From the NCBI RefSeq assembly GCF_036226505.1, contig NZ_CP108484.1:7006001-7070000 (forward strand): DNA of 64,000 nt, given 5' to 3'. The stretch comes from Kitasatospora sp. NBC_01246. GTDB taxonomy: Bacteria; Actinomycetota; Actinomycetes; Streptomycetales; Streptomycetaceae. Each line of letters starts with the position of its first letter. Positions within the stretch are counted from its first letter, which is position 1. The position numbers were made by a program, and so were the translations under genes. The notes beneath the pieces were generated by a model. The model had not been told where the DNA came from. It did not search any database and worked only from the letters and a program-made list of their open reading frames with translations. Shown here piece after piece: positions 1 to 9,129 of this stretch.

Positions 1-3000
1 CAGCTGCGCGGGCGGATCGCCCGGCGGATCCCGGCCTTCGGCTGGAGCCAGCGAATGGCGGCCGGCCTGGTCGGCTCGGTGATCGCGCTGCTGCCGGTGG
101 CCGGTTCGGCCTTCGCCGCGGTGCCCGACCGGGCGCCGGCCGTCGCGCAGATCCAGCCGGCGGCCGGTGTGCAGCGGGCCGCGCTGCCCGCGGCCCAGGC
201 CGCGCCCGCGCTCGCCCCCGCCGCCGACCAGCAGCCCACCTACACCGTCCGGGACAGCCGGCCGGCCGACAGCCTCTGGTCCATCGCCGAGCGCCAACTG
301 GGCTCGGGGGAGCGGTGGGTGGAGATCGCCAAGCTCAACGACGGCCGGACGATGGGGGATTCGGGTCTGCGCTTCGACGCCGAGCGGCCCATCCAGCCCG
401 GCTGGGAGCTGCTGATGCCCGGCGACGCCAAGGCCGACGAGGCCAAGGCGCCCGCCCCGGCGCCAGCGCCCGTGCCGCCGGCGCCGAGCGCGCCGCAGAC
501 GGGCACGGACGGGAGCGCCGGGAGTGGCCGCGGCACCGTCACGGTGGCGGCCGGTGACAGCCTGTCGGCCATCGCCGAGCGGGAGTTGGGGGACGCCGAG
601 GCCTGGCCGAAGCTGTTCGAGGCCAACCAGGGCGCCCAGGCGCCGGACGGCGAACGGCTGACCGATCCGGACGTGGTCGTGCCGGGGATGGTGCTGACCC
701 TGCCCGGTGCTCCGGCCCCGGCGCCGGCCCCGGCTCCGCAGGCCCCCGCCCCGGCCGACCAGGCGCCCGCGCCGGCTCCGCAGGCCCCCGCCTCGCAGGC
801 TCCGGCCCCACAGGCCCCGGCCCCGCCGGCGCCCTCCACCCCGGCGCCGGTGCCCGCCGACGCCCAGGCCCCGGCCGCGCACGCCGAACAGGCCCAGGGC
901 GACGACTACACCGTCGCCCTCACCGCCTCCACCGTCGGCGTGCTGCTCGCCGCGATGATGGTCGGCACCGTCGCCCACAAGCGCGGCACGCAGCTGCGCG
1001 CCCGCCGGCCGCGCCACCGCATCGCGCTCCCGGCCGCCCCCGCCGCCGCGTTCGAGGCCGAACTGAAGGTCCGCCAGGACGACCGCGGCCTGGACCTGCT
1101 CGACCGCGCCCTGCGCACCATGGCGCGCAACACCGTGCGCGGCGGCAAGCGCCTGCCCGCCATCGTCGCGGCCCGGATCACCCCCGGCCACACGGTCGAA
1201 CTGCACCTCTCCGGGCCGGCGGCCCCGATCGCGCCGTTCCGGGCCGCCCACGCCCCCAACGTCTGGTGGTGCGCGGACGACTCCGGCGAACTCCTCTCGC
1301 CCTCCCAGGCGCGCAAGACCGCCTCGCCCTACCCGGCCCTGGTCACCCTCGGCGGCGCGCCGGACGGCTCGGTCGTCCTCGCCGACCTGGAGACCGTGCG
1401 GCTGCTCCACCTCTCCGGCCACCCGGACGACGCCCGGGACGTGCTGCGCACCCTGGCCATCGAGCTGGCCCACAGTCCGCTCGCCGACCGTCTCCACCTG
1501 CACCTGGTCGACCTCGCCGAGGAGTTGCCGATCAGCGGGCCGGCCGCCGAGCGGATCCACCGGCACGCCACGCTGGAGGCGGCGCTCGGCGCGCTCGGCC
1601 CGCGCACCGCCAAGGCCCGCGCCACGCTCGTCGCCGCCGAGGCCGCCAGCCCGCGGGACGCCCGCAGCCGGGGCCTGGCCGACGAGTCGTGGGTGCCGGA
1701 GATCGTGCTCTGCGCCCAGCAGCCCGGCGGCGACGTCCCTGCCGAGCTCGGCCGCCTGCTCGACGCCCGGCCGCGGACCTGCGTCGCCGTGGTCACCCGC
1801 GCGCCCGAGCGCGGCACCGGCCCGGTCGCCCGCTGGACGCTGCCCGCCACCGGCCAGGCCACCATTCCCGGCCTGCACGTCACGGTGGAACTCCAGCGCC
1901 TCAGCGACGGGCAGTACGAGCAGGTCTCCGAGCTGCTCCGGGCCGCTGACGACACCACCCAGCACCCCGCCCCCGCCTGGACGCTCGACGGCCCCGGCAT
2001 CGACCTCGAACCGGCCGAACTCCCGGCGCCCGTACCGGTACTGGCGGCGGTCGGGGCCTCGGCACCGTTCGGTGACGGTGCCCTCGGCGGGTCGCTCGGC
2101 GGCGGCTTCGACAGCGCTTCCGCCGCCCGGTCCGACGGCACCGAAGCGGCCGGTCCGCGGCTGCTCGCCCGGGTGATCGGCACCGGTGCCAGCCCGTTCG
2201 CCGGCACCGACCCGGCCGCGCCCGCCGCGGCCGGTGGACCGGGGTCCCGCTTCCTCGTCAACGGTCTCGGCCGGCAGGCGAGCAGCCCGGCCGCCTTGTC
2301 GGCGGCGCCGCCCGCGCTGCCGCCCACCCCGGCGGTCGCCGAGGAGGGCGAGGCCCCCGAGGGGGACGCCGACGACACCACCCAGAACCTCCGGCTGCCG
2401 GCCGCGGCCGAGACCCGGGCCGTCGAGGTGGTCGTCCCGGTCCAGCCGGTGCCGCCGGCGGCTCCCGGGCCGGAGCCGGCCGCGGAGCCCGCGCCGGTAC
2501 CGGAGCCGGTCCCGACGCACGAACCCGCGCCGGCGCCCAGCGGCGGCGCCCCCAGGGTCCCGGGCCGCCCGGAGCCGACCCCGGAGCCGGCCCCGGAGCC
2601 CGACGTCGAGCCGGAGCCCGCCCCGGTGGCGCGCACCACCCCGGTGCGCAGCGACAGCGACGACCTGCTCGCCATCCTCCGCTCCCCGGAGGCGCACGCC
2701 GTCCGCACCGCCCCGCGGATCCGGCTGCTCGGCCCGGTGGACGTGGCCGGCGCCGCCGGCACGGTCGAGCCCGCGAACCTGCCCCGGCTCACCGAGCTCG
2801 CCGCCTACCTGGCGCTGCGCTCCGGCGCCGACCACGCCGCGCTCGACCACGACCTCCACCCGGGCGCGGCCCACCTGGACACCCACCCCACCGTCGCCGA
2901 CGCGAAGAGCCCGCTGCCCGGCAAACTCGCCGATCTGGCGGCCTGGTTCGGCTCCTCGGCGGAGGGCCGGGCCTTCCTGCCCACCGACACCACCGACGGC

Positions 3001-3465
3001 TACGCCTTCGCCCCGACCGTCACCTGCGACTGGGACGAGTTCCGCGGCCTGTACCGGCGCGGCATGCGCAGCACCAGTGCCACCGCGGACGCGGCGCTCG
3101 CCCACGCGCTCGCCCTGGTCCGGGGGGCGCCGTTCGCGGAGGCTCCGCCCGCCGCCTACGGCTGGGCCGAGGCCGAGCGGCAGGACATGATCGCGGCGAT
3201 CGTCGACACCGCCCACGAACTCGCCGCCCGCCGCCTCCAGTACGGCGACCACCGCAGCGCCGAGGCCGCCGTCTTCCGCGGCCTCGCCGTCGCCCCGGAC
3301 GTCGAACTCCTGCACCGCGACCTCTTCTACGCCTACGCCTCCGCCGGCGCCCGGGACCAGCTCCTGCGCGCCGTCAACCGGCTGGACGCACTGAGCCGGC
3401 GCACCGGCCGGGACCTCGACGCCGACACCGTCGCCCTGCTGCGGGACCTGCTCTCGGGGGCCTGA
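1..3465 (+). CDS. LysM and BTAD domain membrane protein (5' partial)
   Basis: The frame is open to the left edge, so the true start may lie outside the window; the first ATG inside is at 55. Visible order: a hydrophobic stretch just after position 55, a LysM-like module near residues 80-140, a second near 180-235, a long Pro/Ala linker, one membrane helix near 303-325, a basic stretch, a central globular region, a second Pro/Glu-rich linker, then a degenerate winged-helix region followed by a helical bacterial transcriptional activator domain (BTAD) near 1009-1154. LysM modules bind peptidoglycan and BTAD is the helical domain of SARP-type regulators, so the protein may link wall contact outside to a cytoplasmic helical domain; that role is inference. 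A strong terminator follows, so it ends its transcription unit. Architecture is clear, function is not. Confidence 0.75.
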   Translation, partial: QLRGRIARRIPAFGWSQRMAAGLVGSVIALLPVAGSAFAAVPDRAPAVAQIQPAAGVQRAALPAAQAAPALAPAADQQPTYTVRDSRPADSLWSIAERQLGSGERWVEIAKLNDGRTMGDSGLRFDAERPIQPGWELLMPGDAKADEAKAPAPAPAPVPPAPSAPQTGTDGSAGSGRGTVTVAAGDSLSAIAERELGDAEAWPKLFEANQGAQAPDGERLTDPDVVVPGMVLTLPGAPAPAPAPAPQAPAPADQAPAPAPQAPASQAPAPQAPAPPAPSTPAPVPADAQAPAAHAEQAQGDDYTVALTASTVGVLLAAMMVGTVAHKRGTQLRARRPRHRIALPAAPAAAFEAELKVRQDDRGLDLLDRALRTMARNTVRGGKRLPAIVAARITPGHTVELHLSGPAAPIAPFRAAHAPNVWWCADDSGELLSPSQARKTASPYPALVTLGGAPDGSVVLADLETVRLLHLSGHPDDARDVLRTLAIELAHSPLADRLHLHLVDLAEELPISGPAAERIHRHATLEAALGALGPRTAKARATLVAAEAASPRDARSRGLADESWVPEIVLCAQQPGGDVPAELGRLLDARPRTCVAVVTRAPERGTGPVARWTLPATGQATIPGLHVTVELQRLSDGQYEQVSELLRAADDTTQHPAPAWTLDGPGIDLEPAELPAPVPVLAAVGASAPFGDGALGGSLGGGFDSASAARSDGTEAAGPRLLARVIGTGASPFAGTDPAAPAAAGGPGSRFLVNGLGRQASSPAALSAAPPALPPTPAVAEEGEAPEGDADDTTQNLRLPAAAETRAVEVVVPVQPVPPAAPGPEPAAEPAPVPEPVPTHEPAPAPSGGAPRVPGRPEPTPEPAPEPDVEPEPAPVARTTPVRSDSDDLLAILRSPEAHAVRTAPRIRLLGPVDVAGAAGTVEPANLPRLTELAAYLALRSGADHAALDHDLHPGAAHLDTHPTVADAKSPLPGKLADLAAWFGSSAEGRAFLPTDTTDGYAFAPTVTCDWDEFRGLYRRGMRSTSATADAALAHALALVRGAPFAEAPPAAYGWAEAERQDMIAAIVDTAHELAARRLQYGDHRSAEAAVFRGLAVAPDVELLHRDLFYAYASAGARDQLLRAVNRLDALSRRTGRDLDADTVALLRDLLSGA

Positions 3466-3470
3466 GTCCG

Positions 3471-3517
3471 CTGCTGCCCCGGGCGGCACGGAACAGCCGT
3501 GCCGCCCGGGGCAGCAG
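3471..3517 (+). terminator. Intrinsic terminator after the LysM/BTAD gene
   Basis: A perfect 21-bp inverted repeat (arms 3471-3491 and 3497-3517) around the 5-nt loop AACAG starts 5 nt after the stop codon. There is no U-tract, as is usual for GC-rich actinobacterial terminators. Confidence 0.85.
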
Positions 3518-3624
3518 TGCCGCCGGGGCGCCCGGTCCCGTGATCCCCTGATGGCCGGTGGCCGGTGGCCGGTGGCCGGTGACGGGCGCGGGTCGGTGCG
3601 CCTGCGGGTGTCGGTGGCGGGCGG

Positions 3625-3630
3625 TACGGT
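3625..3630 (+). promoter_or_regulatory. -10 element, probable leaderless start
   Basis: TACGGT fits the actinobacterial TAnnnT -10 consensus and lies 6 nt before the ATG at 3637, where no Shine-Dalgarno sequence is seen. This spacing would put the transcription start at the ATG. No convincing -35 is visible. Confidence 0.45.
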
Positions 3631-3636
3631 CCTGTC

Positions 3637-4071
3637 ATGGCAGCCAGAATCGACCTGACCCTCGATTGCGCGGACGCTCAGCTCCTCGCCGCCTTCTGGA
3701 AGACGGCGCTGGGCTACGTCGACGAGCCGCCGCCCGCCCCCTTCGCGACCAGGGCGGAGTGGCTCGCGCAGTTCGACCTGCCGGAGGACGAGTCCGAGGA
3801 TGACGGGGCCTGGCTCTGCGACCCCGACGGGGTCGGCCCCCGGCTCACCCTGCTCAAGGTCCCCGAGCCCAAGACCGCGAAGAACCGGCTCCACGTCGAC
3901 GTCCGGGTCCCGGGGCACGGCAGCCCCGAGGAGCGGTGGGCCCGGATCCGGGCGGAGGCCGGGCGGCTGGTGCGGGCGGGCGGGAGCGTCCTCGCGGAGT
4001 TCGACGGGCACCACGTGGTGATGGCCGACCCGGAGGGCAACGAGTTCTGCGTCGCCGCGGGCCCGGCCTGA
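3637..4071 (+). CDS. VOC superfamily (glyoxalase-like) protein
   Basis: This 144-aa protein has the two-half vicinal oxygen chelate fold. The first half opens with a beta strand (IDLTLDCAD) and a helix typical of 'glyoxalase-like' proteins; the second contains LHVDVRVPG and ends in DPEGNEFCV, the usual last strand of the family. Members include dioxygenases, isomerases and antibiotic-binding resistance proteins; nothing here fixes a substrate. It starts at an ATG without a Shine-Dalgarno sequence but with a -10 element 6 nt upstream, so it is probably translated from a leaderless mRNA. It stands alone: a terminator precedes it and 434 bp without a gene follow. Confidence 0.85.
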   Translation: MAARIDLTLDCADAQLLAAFWKTALGYVDEPPPAPFATRAEWLAQFDLPEDESEDDGAWLCDPDGVGPRLTLLKVPEPKTAKNRLHVDVRVPGHGSPEERWARIRAEAGRLVRAGGSVLAEFDGHHVVMADPEGNEFCVAAGPA

Positions 4072-4505
4072 GGCCCGCGGCGACGCCGGGGCGGACGCCC
4101 CGTCACCGGGGCGGCCCGTTGCACGATGGGGTCGGATCACGGGGTCGGAAGGGCAGGCCGGCCGACCGGCGGCGGCTCGCGTCAGGGGCGGCGGCCCTTC
4201 GGTCACCGGCCGTCAGAAGCCCCGGGGCGCAGGGCCGCCCGCGCGGCGGGCGGAGCGCCGACCGTGCCGTCCGCCCACGGCCGTTCGGGCGCGTACGTGC
4301 GTGCGGGCCCGCCCGGCGGACGCCCGGGCGCGGCGGCTGAGCAGCGGCGACACGGCGGGCCCCGGCGGCGGGGCGGTGATCGCCCACCCGGCCTGGCTCG
4401 AGTGTGCCGGGATCTCGTAGGGTGGCGCTGACGGACGTGGTCGCAGGCGCCACGGGGCAAGGGCAGCAGACGCCGCTCAGCGGCGGGGCGGGGCGGTGAC
4501 CAGAG
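4072..4505. other. Intergenic region, 434 bp
   Basis: I see no convincing gene here. A short hairpin (CGGGGCG/CGCCCCG, 4087-4102) may end the VOC gene. TAGGGT at 4418-4423 fits a -10 element for the gene starting at 4506. The overlapping reading frames lack a plausible start and any recognisable protein. Confidence 0.5.
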
Positions 4506-6689
4506 ATGGCGGAGTCGACAGCTGTCCCAGGAGGCCCCGATCCCGGTGCGGACCAGGGCCCCGGGGATGCCGTACCGCCGTGGCCGCCGCGCAATCCGTA
4601 CGAGGAGCACCCGCCCGGTCCCGCGGCCCTCTACGAGCCGCCCGCGGCCGTCCCGGCCGCCGTGCAGACCGCCGCGCCGGTGTCCGTCCCGGCTCCGGCC
4701 CTGTACGAGCCGCCCGTCCCGGCCCCGGCCGCGCCGATGGCGCCGCCCACCGGCTGGACCATGACCGGGATGTCCGTCGTCGCCCCGCCGCCCGCCGCGG
4801 CGGCGCCCGCCGCACCGTCCACCGCCACCCCGCTGCCGTTCGCCGTCCCGGGCGGCACCCCGGCGCACGGCACCACCCCCGCGCACGGCACGGCCCCCGC
4901 CCACGGCTTCGGCGCCGGACCGGGCGGTCTCGGGTCCGCGCCGCGCGGGCGGATCCTGGTGGTCGAGGGCGGCTACGGCAACGCCGGCCGCCGGACCTGG
5001 GGGCGCGGCGGACCCGCCCAGGCGCCCGTCCTCTCCGCGATGCTCGCCGCCGTCTCGCCCCAGGTGCTCCTCGCGGCCGACGCGGTGGACGCCGTCCACC
5101 TCCCCGGCGCCAGCGACCCGCACACCGTGCTCGCCCACCTGCGCGCCGCCGCCCGGCACCCCGGTCCGCTGCTCGTCCACCTCGGCGGCCACCTGCTCGC
5201 CGACAAGCGCGGCGGCCAACTCCACCTCACCCTGCGTGACTCGAAGTCGGGGAGCATCCGCCAGGACGGCATCGCCTGGCAGTCCGTCGCCGCCGAGCTG
5301 CGTCACCGGCCCGCCGACTGGCAGACACTCGTGATCGCCGACCTGAGCGCCGATCAGAACGCCTGGCCCTACCTCCAGGGCACCGTCTCGCCGCTCGCCG
5401 ACGGCCTTCCGCTCTGGGCGGTGGTCAGCCCGGACCCGGAGCAGATCGGCACCTTCACCCGCGCGCTGATCGAGGCCCTGCACGGGGGACGCCCGGGGGC
5501 CGAGGCCGTCCTCGCGCCCGAACAGCTGCGCCAGCAGGTGTACTCGGTGCTGCGCCCGGACGTCGTCATCCTCGCCACCCACGCGCCGAACCGGCCGTTC
5601 TTCCGCAACACCGCCCGGCGGACGGACGGCGTGCTGCCGGAGGCCGTTCCGTACGAGGGCCCGCGCCCCGCCGCGCTGCTGCCCCGTCCGCCGGTCCAGC
5701 GCGACGCCGCCCCGGCCGCCAGGCCCGCCGTGACCCTCGACAAGGCCGCCGCACCGGTCTTCCCGGCACCCGGCTCGGCACCCGCGGCCGGCTCGGCACC
5801 CGCGCCCGTGCCGCTGAGACCTGCCGCGGTGGCGCCGTCCGACGGGCCGGTGAACCTGCTGAAGCCCGGCGTGCCGCCGACACCCCCGCCCCCGGCGCGG
5901 CCGGTCGACCTGCTGAAGGCCTACGCCTGGCGCCCGCCGGTGACGTCGGGCGTGACCCTGGGCAAGGCGCCGTCCACGGACGCGCGCCCGGCGGCCGAGG
6001 CGGCCGCGCAGGCGGCACCCGTTGCCGCTGCACCCGTTGACGCGGTGCCCGCCGACGCGGTGCCCGCGGACCGCGGGCCGGCCGAGGAGCCGCCGGTGGA
6101 CGGGCTCGCGGAGGCGCAGCCGAAGGACGCCGCGCCCGAGCCGGAGCCCGCTCCCGAGCCGGAGCCCGCCGCTGCGCCCGGGCCCGAACCGGCTCCCGAG
6201 CCCGCCCCCGCCCCCGAAGCCCCCGCCCCCGAGGCGCCCCGCCCCCGCGACGACTACCGCGAGGTGATCGGCCGCATCGTCCGCAGTGCCGACGCCGGGG
6301 ACCACGCCGCCGCCACCGACCTCGCCTTCGCCCTGGAACTGGAGGCGATCGCCGAGCACGGCGCCGTCTCCGCGCCCGTGCTCCAGGTGCGGCAGGTCCG
6401 CGCGCACGTCTGCCGGCTGGCCGGGAAGTCGGTCGAGGCGGCGGACATCTACCGCGAGGTGGCCCTGACGCTGCTGCGCTCCCAGGGTCCGGACTACCCG
6501 GAGACCCAGCAGGCGGCCACCAACGCCGAGGCCTGCTGGCGGGCGATCGCGGACCGCGCGGAGGCGATCCGGATCGCCCCCGAGATCATCGAGATGCGGG
6601 CCCACCTCCCGGGCCCCGACGGGCGCAAGCTGCGCGCCGCCGAACGCCACCTGGCCCAGCTCGCCGCCCCCCGCCCCGACCCCGCCTGA
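4506..6689 (+). CDS. Unrecognised protein with Pro/Ala linkers and TPR-like C-terminus
   Basis: This 727-aa protein has no signal peptide or membrane helix that I can see. Residues 1-145 are Pro/Ala-rich. Residues about 145-375 form a globular block that opens with a beta strand (RILVVEGGYG), includes LLVHLGGHLL and QTLVIADLSADQ, and ends with VVILATHAPN; alternating hydrophobic strands and His/Asp positions recall a caspase/CHAT-like alpha-beta fold, but I cannot confirm a catalytic pair. After a long Pro/Glu linker (about 400-575) the last 150 residues are helical with TPR-like spacing (AADIYREVALTLL). A scaffold or CHAT-TPR-type protein is possible; no function is assigned. It converges on the sedolisin gene across a shared terminator. 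Confidence 0.7.
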   Translation: MAESTAVPGGPDPGADQGPGDAVPPWPPRNPYEEHPPGPAALYEPPAAVPAAVQTAAPVSVPAPALYEPPVPAPAAPMAPPTGWTMTGMSVVAPPPAAAAPAAPSTATPLPFAVPGGTPAHGTTPAHGTAPAHGFGAGPGGLGSAPRGRILVVEGGYGNAGRRTWGRGGPAQAPVLSAMLAAVSPQVLLAADAVDAVHLPGASDPHTVLAHLRAAARHPGPLLVHLGGHLLADKRGGQLHLTLRDSKSGSIRQDGIAWQSVAAELRHRPADWQTLVIADLSADQNAWPYLQGTVSPLADGLPLWAVVSPDPEQIGTFTRALIEALHGGRPGAEAVLAPEQLRQQVYSVLRPDVVILATHAPNRPFFRNTARRTDGVLPEAVPYEGPRPAALLPRPPVQRDAAPAARPAVTLDKAAAPVFPAPGSAPAAGSAPAPVPLRPAAVAPSDGPVNLLKPGVPPTPPPPARPVDLLKAYAWRPPVTSGVTLGKAPSTDARPAAEAAAQAAPVAAAPVDAVPADAVPADRGPAEEPPVDGLAEAQPKDAAPEPEPAPEPEPAAAPGPEPAPEPAPAPEAPAPEAPRPRDDYREVIGRIVRSADAGDHAAATDLAFALELEAIAEHGAVSAPVLQVRQVRAHVCRLAGKSVEAADIYREVALTLLRSQGPDYPETQQAATNAEACWRAIADRAEAIRIAPEIIEMRAHLPGPDGRKLRAAERHLAQLAAPRPDPA

Positions 6690-6730
6690 GCCGGCGCCCA
6701 GACGCACCGCCGCACCGGTGCCCCGGCACG

Positions 6731-6765
6731 GCGGAGCGGGCGGCCCACCCGGCCGCCCGCTCCGC
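6731..6765. terminator. Bidirectional terminator
   Basis: A perfect 15-bp inverted repeat (arms 6731-6745 and 6751-6765, loop CACCC) lies between two convergent genes, placed to stop transcription from both sides. Confidence 0.8.
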
Positions 6766-6809
6766 CGCACCCGGCTCCAGGCTCCCGGCGCCCGGCGCCC
6801 GGACCGGCG

Positions 6810-8171
6810 CTACCGGCCCGCGAGGGCGTGCACGAACCTGGCGGCGTCGATGGTGCCGAGCCCGCTGGCGAGGTCGTAGCCCTTGGCGGCCCGGTAACCC
6901 GTCACCGTGTCCCAGGAGTTGTCGCCCGCCGTCACGTCGACCAGGCCGCTCCACTGCTGCGGGAGCAGGGCGAGCCCGTAGAGCCGCCCGTTGAGCTGAC
7001 CGAGCCGGCGGCCGGCGAGCTGGTCGGCGAGCGCGACGACGCCGGAGAAGATCGGGGTCGACTCGCTGGTGCCGCCGGTGATGTGCCAGCCGGCCGTCGC
7101 CGGGTCGTAGGACTCGTACGTCCAGGCCGCGCCGTCGACCGCCGCGCTCATGCTGAGGTCGGGCGTGCCGCGGTGGTTGCCGGTGACGCGGGCGACGCCG
7201 GCCTGGTACCAGGGGCGTGCGAAGACGGCGGAGGTCCCGCCGCCGCCCGCGCCCCAGTTGTCGTGCCAGACCTGGTCGGGGGCGGTCCGCCGGCCCGCGT
7301 CGTCCAGGCTGAGCCGGGTGCCGCCGACGGAGGTGACCAGCGGGTCGGCGGAGGGCCAGGAGTTGACCCTGCCCGGGTAGAGGTCCTCGCCGTTGGCCTG
7401 GTAGTCGGTGGCGCCGGTGTCGCCGGAGGCGGCGAGTACGGTCACGTCGTGTGCGGCGGCCTCCTGGAAGGCGTACCGCAGGCCGGTGAGTGAGCTGAAG
7501 TCGCCCTTGTCGAAGCCGGGGAAGGTGTTCTCGGTGGCGCCGAAGCTCTGCGAGATCACATCGGCGCGGCCGGACTTGATGAGGGCCTTCTCGGCGTCCA
7601 TCATCTCGGGCAGCCCGGTCGTCCCCTCGGTCTCGGAGACGCCGGTCTCGACCAGGATGATGTGCGCGCCGGGGGCGACGGCGTGGGCGTACTCGACGTC
7701 GAGGGTGCTCTCGCCGGCCCAGCCGGTGTGATCGGGGTTGGTCGGGTCGAAGACCGGGACGTCGCCCCACTTGACCACCTCGACCTGGGTGTCCGGGATG
7801 CCCCACTGCTTGTCGAAGACCTCCAGGTCGTGCTGGATGGTCGGGGAGCCGAAGGAGTCGACGATGACGATCGTGCGGCCCTTGCCGGTGATGCCCTCGC
7901 GGTACAGCGGGTCGAGGTTGTAGGCGGTCCGGTACTGGAGCGGGGAGTAGCAGTGGATGCCGATCTGGCTGACGCACTGGGAGGTGGGCAGGGGCGCGTC
8001 CCGGCCGACGGCGCTGAGGTGGCCCGTCGAGGCGGGGCGGACGTGGACGCCCGCGAGGCCGGCGGCGGCCGCCGGGTGGACGGCCGGGACGCCGAGCGTG
8101 CCGGCCGTCAGGGCGGTGGCCCCTACGGCGAGCAGGGCCAGGGCACGGCGGAGGGTGGCGGGGCTGCCCAT
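6810..8171 (-). CDS. Secreted S53 (sedolisin) family serine peptidase
   Basis: The ATG at 8171 is preceded by AAGGAG at good spacing, giving 453 aa; the frame continues upstream but without a better start. An N-terminal signal peptide (MGSPATLRR, then a hydrophobic core and an Ala-rich cleavage region) indicates export. Catalytic elements of sedolisins are visible: Glu and Asp in GESTLDVE near residue 153-157, the oxyanion Asp in AASGDTGA, and the nucleophilic Ser in GGTSESTP near residue 367. Sedolisins are carboxyl-serine endopeptidases, usually acid-active. The usual N-terminal pro-domain of about 190 aa is missing or reduced to about 40 residues between the signal peptide and the catalytic domain. 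It is probably a secreted nutritional protease. It lies downstream of the SDR gene on the same strand but 196 bp away. Confidence 0.9.
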   Translation of the reverse strand: MGSPATLRRALALLAVGATALTAGTLGVPAVHPAAAAGLAGVHVRPASTGHLSAVGRDAPLPTSQCVSQIGIHCYSPLQYRTAYNLDPLYREGITGKGRTIVIVDSFGSPTIQHDLEVFDKQWGIPDTQVEVVKWGDVPVFDPTNPDHTGWAGESTLDVEYAHAVAPGAHIILVETGVSETEGTTGLPEMMDAEKALIKSGRADVISQSFGATENTFPGFDKGDFSSLTGLRYAFQEAAAHDVTVLAASGDTGATDYQANGEDLYPGRVNSWPSADPLVTSVGGTRLSLDDAGRRTAPDQVWHDNWGAGGGGTSAVFARPWYQAGVARVTGNHRGTPDLSMSAAVDGAAWTYESYDPATAGWHITGGTSESTPIFSGVVALADQLAGRRLGQLNGRLYGLALLPQQWSGLVDVTAGDNSWDTVTGYRAAKGYDLASGLGTIDAARFVHALAGR

Positions 8172-8238
8172 GGGACTCCTTGGGACGCAGGGCCCGACCT
8201 GGACCGGTCGGGTCGGTCCGGCCATCCCATCGACAGCA

Positions 8239-8250
8239 GCATGATCATGC
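8239..8250. promoter_or_regulatory. Perfect 12-bp palindrome upstream of sedolisin gene
   Basis: GCATGATCATGC is a perfect palindrome 68-79 bp upstream of the sedolisin ATG in an otherwise non-repetitive, less GC-rich stretch. It is a candidate operator; no regulator is identified. Confidence 0.35.
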
Positions 8251-8345
8251 CATAGTCATTCCGTACCCGTCGGCATGCTCGCGCAGGCCACCGGAAAGGG
8301 TAAAGGCCGTCCCAGGTGAAGGTAACCCACCACCCAGGACGGCTA

Positions 8346-8362
8346 TCTGACGAAACGTCAGA
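8346..8362 (-). terminator. Short hairpin after the SDR gene
   Basis: TCTGACG/CGTCAGA, a 7-bp perfect stem with an AAA loop, lies just after the SDR stop codon on the minus strand. It is too short to be sure; it may be a weak terminator or an operator for the sedolisin gene. Confidence 0.35.
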
Positions 8363-8367
8363 AAATC

Positions 8368-9126
8368 TCAGCGTGCCCCACCGTTGACGTACAGCGTCTG
8401 CCCGCTGACGTAGGAGGCGTCCTCGCTGGCGAGGAAGGCGACCACCGAGGCGATCTCCTCCGGCCGGCCGACCCGCCGCAGCGGCGTCCGGGCGGAGACC
8501 TCCGCCTGGTGGTCCTCGGCCGTCGCGCCGACCCGCTCGGCGGTGGCGGCGGTCATCGCGGTGGCGATGTAGCCGGGGGCGACGGCGTTGACGTTGATGT
8601 TGAACGGACCCAGCTCGATCGCCAGCGTGGCGGTCAGGCCCTGGATGCCCGCCTTGGCGGCGGCGTAGTTGGCCTGGCCCCGGTTGCCGAGCGCCGAGCG
8701 CGAGCTGAGCGAGACGATCTTGCCGTACTTCTGGGCGGTCATGTACTTCTGCGCCACGTGGCTGCAGTTGTAGGCGCTGGTCAGATTGACCGTCAGCACC
8801 GCGTCCCAGTCGGGCCTGGTCATCTTGAAGAAGAGGTTGTCCCGGGTGATCCCGGCGTTGTTCACCAGGATGTGCACGCCGCCGAAGTCCCCGGCGACCT
8901 CGGCGAAGACCGCCTCCACCGCGTCGTAGTCGGCCACGTCGCAGCCGTACGCCCGCGCGGTGCCGCCCTTGGCGGTGATCTCCTCGACCGTGCCGGCGGC
9001 CCGCTCGGCGGTCAGGTCGACCACCGCGACGGCGGCCCCCTCCTCGGCCAGCAGCCGCGCGGTGGCCGCGCCGATGCCCTGGGCCGCACCGGTGACGACG
9101 GCGACCTTCCCTGCGAAACGGGTCAC
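8368..9126 (-). CDS. fabG: Short-chain dehydrogenase, FabG-like 3-oxoacyl reductase
   Basis: This 252-aa classical SDR starts at a GTG (9126) 5 nt after AAGGAG. It has the Rossmann motif TGAAQGIG at the N-terminus, NNAG in the middle and the catalytic Ser-Tyr-Lys set (SLSSRS, then YAAAK), closing with the FabG-like YVSGQTLYVNGG. Such enzymes reduce 3-oxoacyl-ACP or -CoA, or oxidise 3-hydroxyacyl-CoA, with NADP(H). It is the last gene of the acyl-CoA dehydrogenase / thiolase / SDR set, which suggests the 3-hydroxyacyl-CoA step of a degradation pathway rather than fatty acid synthesis. A hexanucleotide repeat tract directly precedes its ribosome binding site. Confidence 0.9.
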   Translation of the reverse strand: MTRFAGKVAVVTGAAQGIGAATARLLAEEGAAVAVVDLTAERAAGTVEEITAKGGTARAYGCDVADYDAVEAVFAEVAGDFGGVHILVNNAGITRDNLFFKMTRPDWDAVLTVNLTSAYNCSHVAQKYMTAQKYGKIVSLSSRSALGNRGQANYAAAKAGIQGLTATLAIELGPFNINVNAVAPGYIATAMTAATAERVGATAEDHQAEVSARTPLRRVGRPEEIASVVAFLASEDASYVSGQTLYVNGGAR

Positions 9127-9129
9127 GAC

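Noticed and set aside
4203..6770. An 855-codon minus-strand frame opposite the 727-aa gene
   Set aside because: Low-complexity Gly/Arg-rich translation without a fold or start signal; the plus-strand frame has a -10 element, a plausible start and structured segments.
8172..8225. A longer sedolisin start at 8225
   Set aside because: It would put 18 charged and Pro-rich residues before the signal peptide; ATG 8171 has a good AAGGAG.
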